Shown here: one piece after another, positions 1 to 10,029 of the stretch
Numbering within the stretch: the first letter of the stretch is position 1
Layout: each line of letters starts with the position of its first letter
Source of the DNA: Chara braunii
Lineage: Eukaryota > Streptophyta > Charophyceae > Charales > Characeae
Length of the DNA stretch: 33,027 nt
NCBI GenBank assembly: GCA_003427395.1
Contig: BFEA01000176.1
Span: 2,157,117-2,190,143, forward strand
Reading direction: 5' to 3'
Notes under the pieces: generated by a model
Database searches by the model: none
What the model saw: only the letters and a program-made list of their open reading frames with translations
What the model was told of the DNA's origin: nothing
Position numbers and translations under genes: made by a program

Positions 1-37
1 TGTCTCTTATACACATCTAGATGTGTATAAGAGACAG
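1..37. other. Nextera mate-pair junction adapter (Tn5 mosaic ends)
   Basis: Two Tn5 mosaic-end sequences lie head to head and form a near-perfect palindrome around AGATCT-like centre bases. The left half reads TGTCTCTTATACACATCT and the right half is its complement ending GAGACAG. This is the circularisation junction adapter of Illumina Nextera mate-pair libraries, lacking its first C. It is library sequence left at a contig end, not a genomic transposon. Confidence 0.96.
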
Positions 38-55
38 GCTCAAACATGGTGTCCG

Positions 56-58
<3 letters not shown>

Positions 59-135
<77 letters not shown>
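59..135. repeat. (TC)n microsatellite
   Basis: An uninterrupted TC dinucleotide tract of about 38 units. The Ser-Leu and Arg-Glu repeat peptides it encodes in other frames are not real proteins. Confidence 0.97.
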
Positions 136-138
<3 letters not shown>

Positions 139-320
139 TTCAACAGCCTTGCAGATTGACACACTTCTGACCTCTGGCAAAAAGGGGGGACGTGGTGACG
201 GGCGCCCGGTAGCGCTCCGCTCCGCGTTGTCGGCAGTAGTCCGCCGGCGCTCTTCCGTCACTCCTGCATGGCCACAGTGAAGGAGGGAGACAGCCACCAC
301 CTCGCGTTTTTCGGGGAAGT
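136..320. repeat. Microsatellite-linked dispersed repeat module, copy A, weak foldback
   Basis: Directly after the TC tract comes a module (about 136-200) reading CCTTCAACAGC, then a GATTGACACACTT-like stretch, then AAAAAGGGGGG and GTGGTGAC. The same order appears in reverse complement at 8700-8762, again beside a CT/AG microsatellite, so this is a dispersed repeat and not chance. The right side (about 291-314, GCCACCACC then CGTTTTTCGGGG) is roughly the reverse complement of the GGGGGGACGTGGTGAC part, which suggests a degenerate foldback. 321-490 holds no gene or repeat that I can recognise. Confidence 0.55.
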
Positions 321-492
321 CAACCATCGCTATTGCGTATGGGAGGTATAGGGGCTGGTGAGGGGTCCTCGAGAAGGGCTGTGCAACCGATGTGAAAGAT
401 GTGAAATGACGAGCGCCTCTTTGGTGCCGTCTAAGGTGTAAAGACCTAGCGGGTTAGCTAGACATTGGAAGAAAGCACTATCATTTCGAGGG

Positions 493-2088
493 TTGCAAGG
501 TATAGCATCCCCCATGGCGAGTAGCCTGCGGACGGCGGAAGATGTGAATGGGGATAGGGCAGCAGCGCCTCAGACCTTCGATACCATCAGCGGCGCGGAT
601 CCCGACTTGTCCATCATTGGCTGGGCGTCGTCAGGACCGCCAACAGTTGCTGGTTCGTCTGCCCGTCTCAAGTCCCGTACTGGAGGGGACCTGGGTAAGC
701 GACATGGAGTGGTTGGTCGTGGAGAGAGCGGCTGTACCGGAGCAGAACTTACCCTAGGTCGGAGCTGCAAGCCGGAGCAACCAAGGACGACTAGCCACTG
801 TGGTAAAATTAAGATCCACAATCTCAAACAGGTATTATGAGTATACCTTCTTGCCTTATTTATTGGAGCCTCGCATTTAGGAAATTTTTTGGTCACGGTA
901 GGTTTTATTCCATCAGAAGGGCGTAAGGAACCGAATGGTAGGATGGCCGCTAGCATTGACCCCGAGGATGAGCGCATCCGATCGATGGTCGAAAAATGTA
1001 TAGAGGATGGCATCTTCCTAGAGGAATTGGACCATGGGACTGGTGATGGACGGCAGATCGGCCACAATTACCCTAAACCCGAAGATTGACGATATCGTTG
1101 TGTTTTGGTTAAAGGAAAGAACAGTGGTCGTCATTTTCCAGGCTGACTCAAAGGCTCTTCCGTGTGTACGAAGATGGTTGGTATGCTAAGCCGACAGTCA
1201 ACCCTGCGCTGAAAAGAGGGAGGGTTAAATACGAAGGGGCTAATGTTTTCTCGTATGTGGCAACAACGAAAGAGATCGCTGACTTTATGATTAATAAGGC
1301 CTCTGACCAAATTGTGTTTCGAGATCCGAAAGTACAGGGTAGCCGTGACATTCGTTACCCAGTCCAATTCCGAAGATGGGCCACAAAGAAGGAATTGGAT
1401 GACCTGAAAGCCCAGGAGGCAGCAGAAAGTTCTGGGTGATGGCCATCAGGGTTTCACTGCGGGCTATGTTTCATCTTCACTGGGCTGTGGAAAACTCCAT
1501 GGCCAAGATCCTTAAGATGTAACCTCTGCAGAAGGACAATCACTTTCCACGCCTTATGAATGTGAAACTGGATCTCGCACCAGAAGCGAGGAAAACATGG
1601 AAGGAGAAACTGGAGTTTGAGAAATATGGAGAACATTTTAAATTAGAATTTGTCTCACAAGCAACGGACTGGTGCAAGAAATGTAAATGGTATTACCATA
1701 CGGAAGACAGTCCATCCTATCCCCACCATCCACTGCATCACACGACTTACGGCACGGCCCCGTCATCGAGCCACCAGCCCCATCGGGACCCATCAGGACC
1801 CTCCCTGGCAGCATAGGGGACATACCCTCGGCCTCCTCCAGGCCCCTCATCAGCCACATATGCGCCACACCTTGGAGCCACACAACCCTATCTGATGATA
1901 CCCACTTCACAAGGCACATGAAACCATTCCATCCCCCCTCCGGCAAGTTCTAACGGTGGAATTCCAGGGGCGCAAACACCAGGATCTGCACTGAGCCTAG
2001 GATCCCTTTCTATGAACACGCAAGGCACGGGATTCCACCCCCCCCCTCGAATCCACCTCAGGCAGGTCCCAACTTCGGCATTCCAGGG
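493..2088 (+). pseudogene. LINE ORF1, N-terminal part (DUF4283-like, degenerate zinc knuckle)
   Basis: This is the upstream half of the LINE ORF1, spread over several frames: 493-840, 889-1089, 1164-1439 and 1556-1816. The frame around 1100-1170 reads like the VVIFQADSK-type core of DUF4283 ORF1 proteins, and 1164-1439 continues it in another frame. The 1556-1816 frame holds the segment DWCKKCKWYYHTED, whose spacing is C-x2-C-x4-H. The fourth ligand of a CCHC knuckle is missing, with Ser in its place and a spacing of three residues. ORF1 proteins of this class bind the element RNA. Several frame changes and stops make it non-functional. The DUF4283 assignment is by pattern and moderate; the knuckle is seen directly. 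Confidence 0.6.
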
Positions 2089-3468
2089 ATGCAAGTACCA
2101 GGATTTGCACCAAATTTAAGGTTTTTTCCCATGGGCACATCAGGCCATCAGTTTTGCACGAATCTCCATGGGTTTGGAGTTCAGATGGGGCCAGGAATTA
2201 ATAATGGAAAATTCTTCATGTCCGGACCAGTGATGAGTCAAGGCTTCAATCCAGCCCCTCTCCCTAAGTACAGTGGCCGCAATAATCCGATATTCGAACC
2301 GGAGCCTTCGGCCCCAGGGGTAGCGGGCCTGGTGAGTCCTCTGAGCAAACCTCTCCAGGGGAGGAATCTAACGCCTGCCACAGAGGCAGTAGGTGGCAAT
2401 GGGGAAAGTCATGTGGTAGGGGGAGCTGGCGTTGTAGAGGGCACGACGAAAGAAACATCGCCAAACCAACAACAGACTGACAGCTCAGAACAGGTTAAGA
2501 TGGCAGGACAAAACCAAAGGGCAGACCCCTTGGCAAAGAACACAGAGTCACCTCAGTTGGTAGACGGGACTCGGGAGCAAGGCCCATCGACACAGCAAGT
2601 GGCCAGACAGGCCTTGGTGCAGGAGGTGGATAACACAGGGAGCCGCCATATGGCAGACTCGTTGGCGAGGGGCAGCAAATGCCCAACCAAGCAACGGCGC
2701 ACACATATCGAAGGTGTTATCGGGGAAAAGTCTTATAGATCATTGAGTTTCTCAGAAGGAGAATCCTCGGCTTCATCTATGCTCCCAGCCTCGGAGGCAC
2801 TCTGGCACTTAGGCCAGGCACATGCCAAGGAGCCGGATTTAGACGGGAAGGTGGGTATGGCATCAGTCCCGCGAGACACAGTGACGGCGTCGAAACGCAT
2901 TGTCCCGGTAATCTGTATACCGGATTCACAAGGGGCACTCGTGTTATGTCATGACTCGAGGGACGTATGTCTGAGGATGACCTCCTTCCCCACGGAGCTT
3001 CCTCCGAGCAACGAAACGATTCTAAACTGCGTGAGGTACTTATTGAAGAACCGATATCCCTATCGAGTGGTTCCTAACGTCACGATGGGCAGGGCAGTGC
3101 GTCAGTTTCCGACGGGGGTATGCCACCGTCTGTACGTCCCGTTTGTTGATCTCCGGATCCCCCCCGACGCATTCCCCGCATTGGAACTGGAAGGATTTGT
3201 ATGGGCGCCAGGCAAGTGGTTTGAGGGAACGGACAATCCGAACCTGGCAAACATATGCCTCGAGGATGGTCTCCCAGCGGAATTCGTGGCTGAATGCAAT
3301 AAGAAGTTAAAGGGTAGGAATTTGTCGTCCATGTTTTTCAGAGATAGCCTCACCTATCACTGGGCAACTCCTCGATCGGTAACTGACACGAGGCGAAGGA
3401 AAACTCCTTCCACGCCCAGCGGAAACGGTCGTATCCATGAACATTCCGGTTGTAGCCCACAAACATGA
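2089..3468 (+). CDS. LINE ORF1, C-terminal part, 459-codon open frame
   Basis: This open frame of 459 codons continues ORF1. The first third is rich in Gly, Pro, Met and Phe. The middle, about residues 100-260, is polar and low complexity, with many Gln, Ser, Glu and Thr. The last 180 residues are ordered, with hydrophobic blocks around VICIPDSQGALVLC and GVCHRLYVPFVDLRI. I cannot name a domain for this part. The ATG at 2089 is probably an internal Met of a longer ORF1, since coding-like sequence extends upstream in other frames. The stop TGA at 3466-3468 overlaps the ORF2 start codon by the tetranucleotide ATGA. The frame being open over 1.4 kb suggests this part decayed less than the rest. 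Confidence 0.65.
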   Translation: MQVPGFAPNLRFFPMGTSGHQFCTNLHGFGVQMGPGINNGKFFMSGPVMSQGFNPAPLPKYSGRNNPIFEPEPSAPGVAGLVSPLSKPLQGRNLTPATEAVGGNGESHVVGGAGVVEGTTKETSPNQQQTDSSEQVKMAGQNQRADPLAKNTESPQLVDGTREQGPSTQQVARQALVQEVDNTGSRHMADSLARGSKCPTKQRRTHIEGVIGEKSYRSLSFSEGESSASSMLPASEALWHLGQAHAKEPDLDGKVGMASVPRDTVTASKRIVPVICIPDSQGALVLCHDSRDVCLRMTSFPTELPPSNETILNCVRYLLKNRYPYRVVPNVTMGRAVRQFPTGVCHRLYVPFVDLRIPPDAFPALELEGFVWAPGKWFEGTDNPNLANICLEDGLPAEFVAECNKKLKGRNLSSMFFRDSLTYHWATPRSVTDTRRRKTPSTPSGNGRIHEHSGCSPQT

Positions 3469-4284
3469 ATCAGGTGTCTCTAACATCCTGCAATGTGAGG
3501 GGTTTGGTGGATCAAAACAGAAAAGATAAACGCAGTCGGATCAGGACTTGGATTCACAAGCACAAAGCTCATATTGTATGTTTGCAAGAGATCAAGCTGG
3601 ACTCACACAGAATAGTTGAATTGGGTAGGTGGTGGGATGGGCCGCATCTCTCGGCTCCGGCTCAGGGGACAAGGGGGGGGAACTGCAATCTTAATCCATA
3701 GGGATTTAGATTTTGAATGGATTGACGAATGTTTTGATAACTAGGGCCGTTGGGTATGGGTCAAAAGGCATTATTGCTGATGAATCCGGGGCAGTGATGA
3801 GTGTTTACGCTCCCTCAGACCGGAGAAACATTTACGATTTTTATCTGATTTAACAGACTCCATTGCAGATGTGGATAACCTCGTGCTTGCCGACGACTCG
3901 AATACGGTGCTAAACCCAAGCATCGACTCACCGCATGTCAGACCGATCAGATAATATGCAAAAATCCTAATGGCACTGCTTGAGATACTGAGCTTGATAG
4001 ATGCATATCGGGTAACTCACCCAAACGAGTACGGATTTACTTGGCACCCGGCTAGCCGGGGCCAACTAACATCCGTACCAACGGGCAGACAACGGAGATT
4101 GGACATGATTTTCGTTAGGGCAACTGCATGGGAGTCGCTGTTGTCTGTCAATACGATGGTTGACCCCATTTCAGATCACTACCCGATATTAGCTCGATTT
4201 GCCCCAGGTCCGTGTGTAGACAAAGAGCGGGGCTATTTCAGACTGAACACGGAGAATCTGAATGATTCTGGGATTATGCAATGA
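3465..4284 (+). pseudogene. LINE ORF2, APE-type endonuclease domain (broken)
   Basis: This is the N-terminal endonuclease/exonuclease/phosphatase domain of ORF2, which nicks target DNA to prime reverse transcription. The start MNQVSLTSCNVRGL carries the conserved N-x-R-G-L, and CLQEIK at about residue 40 carries the metal-binding Glu. The frame is lost at a run of eight G (3673-3680). It resumes in another frame with a GTAILIHRDL-type strand, then WVWVK, and then a SVYAPSDR strand in yet another frame. The last third (3970-4284) reads RRLDMIFV and ends with the catalytic SDHYPI motif. The GDFN motif is degraded to DDSN near 3890. Stops lie near 3700, 3742 and 3850. It starts at the ATG overlapping the ORF1 stop. 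Confidence 0.82.
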
Positions 4285-4581
4285 GTGCAGCACCAAAATG
4301 ACGCTTGGCAGACCACCAAAAGTCTATTCCCTTCTAGGGGGGAATGACTTACAACAGGACTACGGATTATCTCCAAAGGACTGTCTATGTTATCCATCAT
4401 CAAAGCCTACACCAGGAATGAGGAAGAACGAGTTTGTAAACGGAAAATCGAAGAGGCAGAAGCGGCCATGAGGGAACATCCGATGTCCAATGCTTATTGG
4501 TCTAAGGAAAGGATCCGTTGGTTACTTAAGTGGGAGGGAATCCAAATGGCCAAACATAAAAGATGACAAGAACTTTGCAAG
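4262..4581 (+). pseudogene. LINE ORF2, linker between endonuclease and RT (broken)
   Basis: The coiled, charged linker of ORF2 spans this stretch but changes frame more than once. One frame reads KRKIEEAEAAMREHPMS, then YWSKERIRWLLKWE and MAKHKR before a TGA at 4564-4566. This matches the helical Glu/Lys-rich linker that precedes the palm domain in this LINE family. A 69-codon ORF over 4262-4471 is out of frame with it and is probably a shadow. Confidence 0.6.
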
Positions 4582-5730
4582 GTGAAGGGGATGGAGAAGT
4601 TAGACTTTATGACTAAGGAAACCTTTGCCTTGGTTAACCGCAAAACCCCTCAACATCGGATTATAAAAGAGTTAGGCCACCCCTTTGATCCTAATCTCCG
4701 TAAGACGACAGAAAAAACCGAGATGTGCGAGTATGCCGCGACTTACTTCCGGGATATCTTGACGTCGCGCAAACCATCCGAAGAGGCAGATCTGGACCTT
4801 AAAACAATATCATCTTTCTGGGCCAATACCGACACTAGAATTTCGTCAGAAGGCACGACAACGTTGGACAGACCAATCACTAAAGAGGAACTGACTCACG
4901 CCGCCGACCAAATGGCTAAAGGCAAGGCACCAGGAGAAGATGGTCTCCCTATCGATTTTTTTCTCTGCCGTTGGAGCATGTTTTGTGAGGAGCTGGTGCT
5001 GCTTTATAATGAGGTTCTGTTGGGAATAGACCTGCCATCTTGCATGACAAAAGGGATTATTGCACTGTTGTTCAAAAAAGGTGATAAAAGTAATATTCGT
5101 AATTGGCGCCCGATATCCCTGTTGAACATAGTGTATAAATTGCTAGCAAAGACTTTAGCTATCAGGCTTGCAGACTACTTGCCAAGTCTGGTCGGGGTTG
5201 ACCAGGGCGCCTTCGTAAAAGGAAGATTAATTACGGACAACATTGTCACAGTGATTGAGTCTATGGAAGTCATAGCGGAAGAGCAATTAGACATAGTTGT
5301 CCTCCTCCTCGATTTGGAGAAGGCCTACGACAGGGTCAGTTGGCCATTTGTTCTGACCACGATGAGGCACATGGGCATTGACCCAAACTATTGTACATGG
5401 GTAAAAGCCATGTACTTTCACGCCACAGCCTCTGTGATGATAAACGAGAGAATATCTTCGGCCTTCCCATTGACCCGCTCACTTCGGTAGGGATGCCCGT
5501 TAGCGCCTTTGCTCTTTGTCATGCAGATGGATGTGCTACTTAATAATGTGAGACACCCCCCCTATATTATCGTACTGCGCACTCGCGGACTGCCAAAAAT
5601 TCAAAGGTCGACTAAGTGCCTTGGCGGATGATTTGACGATTGTCTCTAGAAACACAGTAGAGTCCCTTACGACAGTTAAAAGTACGTTAGTAGTTTATTG
5701 TGAGCTATGTGAGGCTCAAGTGAATTGGGT
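4582..5730 (+). pseudogene. LINE ORF2, reverse transcriptase domain (broken)
   Basis: This is the palm and fingers of a non-LTR reverse transcriptase (RVT_1), which copies the element RNA into the target site. Conserved blocks occur in order: MAKGKAPGEDGLPIDFF, LLFKKGDKSNIRNWRPISLL (fingers), VDQGAFVKGRLITDNI, and LLLDLEKAYDRVSW with the first catalytic Asp. After the TRSLR segment, a TAG at 5488-5490 stands where the family has Gln before GCPLAPLLF. The frame then shifts, probably near the A5 at 5585, and continues as LSALADDLTIVSRN (from about 5612). This is the catalytic YADD box with Leu in place of the aromatic residue. All three Asp are present, but the protein cannot be made as one chain. 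Confidence 0.9.
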
Positions 5731-6064
5731 AAAGTCAATATATTTCTTACCTGACCAGTTTGTGATTTGTATGGATCTGGGAATGCAAAAAGTTCCTGCT
5801 GAGGCATCAGAAAAAATTTTGGGCGTGCAAGTGTCTCTCCAGAACTGTACAGAGGTACAAGACAAGCAACTACTGGAGCGAGTTGAACACCGAATTCAAA
5901 GTCGCTATATTTCTTACCTGATCAGTGTGTGATTTGTATGGATATGGGAATGCAAAAAGTTCCTGTTGATGCATCAGAAAGATTTTTGGGCGTGCAAGTG
6001 TCTCTCTAGAACTGTGCAGAGGTACAAGACAAGCAGCTACTAGAGCGAGTTGAACACCGAATTC
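5731..6064 (+). repeat. 167-bp tandem duplication inside ORF2
   Basis: Unit 1 (5731-5897) and unit 2 (5898-6064) are adjacent and align along their whole length with about ten differences. Both start AAAGTC, run through TATATTTCTTACCTGA and GGGCGTGCAAGTGTCTCTC, and end GTTGAACACCGAATTC. The duplicated piece codes for RT palm/thumb sequence just after the ADD box. The duplication destroys the frame: a TGA follows at 5930 and unit 2 has its own TAG. The divergence between units suggests the duplication is not recent. Confidence 0.93.
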
Positions 6065-7870
6065 AAAAATGAAAGACGACACAAAGATTATCGTTGTTTG
6101 ACAGAGTTCTGGTTTTGAACGCTTCAATGTTCTCTCAACTCTGGTATGCGGGGGCAGTGAGACGAATGGGGAAGAAAACAACAAAGAACATTAGAGTGTC
6201 AGCCTCTAAATATATCTGGAAGCCAGACGCGGAGGCAAATCAAGGCCACATGTCTCTAAACTAGAGTGGGAGAAACTCACGGCAACAAAGGAGGAAGGCG
6301 GTCTGGCACTACTGGACCCTCAACACCAGAATTCAGCACTACTGAGCAAATGACCGGTAAAAGCAGCTTTGGATACAGAGGATCGAAGTTGGGTTGCCCT
6401 TGCCGAGTATATAATTGCAAAGGAATGGGACCTAAGCAGGAAGGAGGACGCGTGGCTGCCGCTGACCATTCAACCGTACCAGCGGAGGCGGATGAAGTCA
6501 CAATTCTGGCATGGGGTCCTTCAAGCCTGGAAGTCTCTTGGCCCAGGACCGTTGAGAGAACCCCAGACCCCAGATGAGGTACTGCGAGAGCCCATCTTTG
6601 AAAGTCAGTGGATCAGAAGACAAGACGGGTCTTCATTCGCAATCTCGGGTAAGGGGAACTTTGGGAGGGCCTGGATTGAAAGGGGTGTACTACGTGTGGA
6701 AGACATATGGGATGATCAGCTGCCTGGATGGAGAACTGTGGAATCACTGAGAGCTAAATTGGGAAGATTGTGACACGTACAAGCTAGACGGGACGAGCTG
6801 ATTCAAGCAATTCCTGAAGATTGGAAAAGACTCTTGGAGGGCACAAACTCGATTGGGCGGTGGTACCGTCCTCTCTTAAGCACAGGGAGAGATCTGCAAG
6901 TGCTCAAACGAGTAGGGGAGGACAAGGTGGAGGTATGGGAAAGGCAAATCAAGACTGGATCAGCAGTGAACTGGTCTTCAAGGAAGAACGAGTGGGTGGG
7001 GGAGTATGTTTGGGGGAGGAAGTGAGGGTATCCCTTCGCTTCGCCTTCAGGGGAACGGTTCAGCCAGTGATCCTCATGGACGGAGTACCCATTCGCTGTA
7101 TGCGCTTAGATATCTGCAGGTACGGCTGGCCAAGATGCAGAGGGAATCCGGAGATACATCAATACACGTCCAAATTGGGAATGGGAATACAGAGGCTGGG
7201 AGAAAGCTCAACCGTTATAATTCAAGAAACCCACCCTCATTCCACAATCGACACTAAGCTTTCGGTAGAGTATTACAAGGAAATGTGGAAGGTGAGCAGG
7301 TGGTTGCCAAGCAAACGGTGTGCCTCAGTGTTGTGGCTTATAGTTCAGGTTGCTCCGCTGGATGCTGAATCACTGTTTATCGGAGGGCTGGAGGTGGAAG
7401 TACGATGTGTAAGATGCCACCGCCAGCCAGAGAACTCCGTTCATTTGTGGGGCACATGCCCTCTCTCACTGCGCATCTGGAAGTGGTGGGCTTACCATTG
7501 GAAAGAGATGGGAGGCCCAGATGCAGTGAAGTGGGACCTGGAGTGGGCAGTAACGGGATGTTTACCTCCCTCCCTGGCATACAACAGAGGTTGGGGTTAC
7601 GTAGCAGTGACGATTCGCGCAGTGGCCATATGGTGGATATGGAAAGAACGTAATTCTGTTCTGTTCCAAAAGAGGTATCTTTCAAATGTAGCCCTGAAAA
7701 GTGGCATGAAATCCAGAGTTCGACAGATGATCATAGTGGATTGGCGGAAGAAAGTACTTACCAGAACAGGCCCAGAACGGGATAGGGCAAGACTGTGGTT
7801 CTTGAGGTCTTGGGCTAAGAAGAACACGGTGGCGGCTGTCTCAGCAGCGACCGGGAAACTGGTACTATAA
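6065..7870 (+). pseudogene. LINE ORF2, C-terminal part with zf-RVT domain (broken)
   Basis: This is the thumb and C-terminal part of ORF2. The first stretch, 6065-6368, shifts frame repeatedly. The open frame 6369-6773 reads through EDRSWVALAEYIIAKEWD and FGRAWIERGVLRVEDIWDD, a conserved segment before the finger. The next frame, 6821-7870 (349 codons), carries the zf-RVT motif CVRCHRQPENSVHLWGTCP, with C-x2-C...H-x-W...C spacing, followed by a Trp-rich stretch IWKWWAYHW and WWIWKERNSVLFQ. zf-RVT is typical of plant-type L1 ORF2 and is thought to bind RNA or DNA. ORF2 ends at the TAA 7868-7870. I see no RNase H domain. Confidence 0.82.
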
Positions 7871-8349
7871 AGCTGGCTCAGATCAGATTGAACGGGAGGC
7901 GGACGGAGCCTAGCAGCAGGAGGAGTAGATCCCTCCCACCCCAGTCATAAATGGGTGGAATACCAGAGTTAGAGGGACGAGTGTGGGTGTCAGAGTCCAA
8001 GGAAGAGCCTACCTGGTCACTCGGTGGTTCAGAGGACCTTGGAGTCATAATTGTAGGCCAGAGAACTCGTAATAGAGTTAACTGCAGGCCGAATTCCCAG
8101 GAGTGGTCGTTCCTTTTAGTTTTTAGGGGTGTTTTGGTTTCATCTACATTTGTTGCATTTATCTATTAGGCAAAAACTTCGTCCCCCGGCAGGTTGGTCT
8201 GACCGGACAATAAGATTCATATAGCCCATGCTACATTGTTGTAAGCCAGGTTGGTCTAGCCCTAGACTTTGGTATGGCATGACACCGGGTTGAATTGTGA
8301 GGACCCCGGCCTCATCAACATTACTTTTCGCAAAGTACAATAATGGGAT
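7871..8349 (+). other. LINE 3' UTR
   Basis: This is a non-coding stretch between the ORF2 stop and the A tract. It contains a 72-codon ORF (7951-8169) without recognisable similarity. Two copies of CAGGTTGGTCT occur, near 8190 and 8248. By position it is the 3' UTR, which in LINEs is the region recognised by the RT. Confidence 0.6.
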
Positions 8350-8720
8350 AAAAAAAAAAAAAAAAAAAAAGGATGGTGACGTGGCATCACAAAAATCCCA
8401 CGCCACCATCTTCAACTCCTCTTCTCACAGTCCTGTTTTCCCCAACTTCTCCTCCTCCAACCTCTTTTTCTTTCTGCATCTCGTAGTTCCTTGTGTCCAC
8501 ACCCTCCTCCTCTAACCTCATTGCTGATTTTCACGAATGTCGTCGTCAACAATCTGCAAAGATGTTAGAGGAGGAGGAAGGAAGTACGAGATGCAGAATG
8601 AAGGAGAGGATGCAGGAGGAAATAAAGGATGAGGAGTCAGGGAAGAAATGACAGTGAGAGAGAAGAGCAATAAGAGATGGTGTGGCTTTTTTTTGGCCAA
8701 TGTCACCACCCTTTTTTCCA
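8350..8720. repeat. Long imperfect inverted repeat (foldback) starting in the A tail
   Basis: A tract of 21 A (8350-8370) is followed by a left arm, about 8371-8520, whose reverse complement is found at about 8560-8715. Matching pairs include GGATGGTGACGTGG with GTCACCACCC, GCATCTCGTAG with TACGAGATGC, and CCTCCTCCTCTAAC with GTTAGAGGAGGAGG. The right arm ends in a T run that would pair with the A tract. Between the arms lie about 40-50 bases. This resembles a MITE-like or foldback element, or a pair of inverted copies of one repeat. No transposase is present. The ORFs within it are not real genes. Confidence 0.72.
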
Positions 8721-8762
8721 AACTTCATAAGTGCATCAACCTCAGATGCTGTTGAAGGGAGA
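8700..8762 (-). repeat. Microsatellite-linked dispersed repeat module, copy B
   Basis: On the minus strand this reads CCCTTCAACAGC, then GAGGTTGATGCACTT, then GGAAAAAAGGGTGGTGAC. This is the same order as copy A at 136-200, and again it borders a CT/AG microsatellite. Even the chance translations agree (PSTALQIDTLLTSGKKGG against PSTASEVDALMKFGKKGG), which shows colinear similarity. Confidence 0.75.
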
Positions 8763-8770
8763 TGACAGCG

Positions 8771-9753
<983 letters not shown>

Positions 9754-10029
9754 ATGGTGTCGCGCGGTATCGGTTTATTTAGGTGTCCGTCAAAGGTAGA
9801 CCCTGCCTTGGGCCTAGCCCTATGGGTTATCGCATCGGATTTTCATCAGAGAGATTCAGGAATCGAGATTGAGCGGCGACGGACCGAGGATATTAGGGTA
9901 GCGCAAAGGGACAGAAGGGTTGAGGGCCCGGTGGGGCTATCACCCTTGGTTTTGTCGTCGCCGGAGTCGGAGCAGTGCCAACGGGTCCTTTTTCTCGTCA
10001 GTTGCCCACTGACGATTAAAATTTTCTAG
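9754..10029 (+). CDS. Short unrecognised ORF (91 codons)
   Basis: This 91-codon ORF starts MVSRGIGLFRCPSKVDPA and shows no domain I recognise. The middle is charged and the C-terminus hydrophobic. It lies in GC-richer DNA than the repeats to its right. It could be a fragment of an older element or an exon, or simply a chance ORF. I have no evidence that it is expressed. Confidence 0.15.
   Translation: MVSRGIGLFRCPSKVDPALGLALWVIASDFHQRDSGIEIERRRTEDIRVAQRDRRVEGPVGLSPLVLSSPESEQCQRVLFLVSCPLTIKIF

Larger units (their letters stand above)
490..8370 (+). mobile_element. Degenerate L1-type (LINE) non-LTR retrotransposon
   Basis: The element has the order typical of plant and algal L1 LINEs: ORF1 (nucleic-acid binding, zinc-knuckle remnant), then ORF2 with APE-type endonuclease, reverse transcriptase and zf-RVT domain, then a 3' UTR and an A tail. 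All parts are on the plus strand in the expected order over about 7.9 kb. Both ORFs are split across frames by stops and indels, so this copy is dead. The 5' boundary is uncertain: the first plausible ORF1 codons are near 493. No target-site duplication could be identified. The 3' boundary is taken as the A tract at 8350-8370. Confidence 0.85.

Noticed and set aside
1-37. Real Tn5-type insertion end
   Set aside because: Head-to-head mosaic ends with nothing between them are the library junction adapter, and no IS50 sequence follows.
5870-6184. Minus-strand ORF of 104 codons
   Set aside because: It is antisense to the duplicated RT segment of the LINE.
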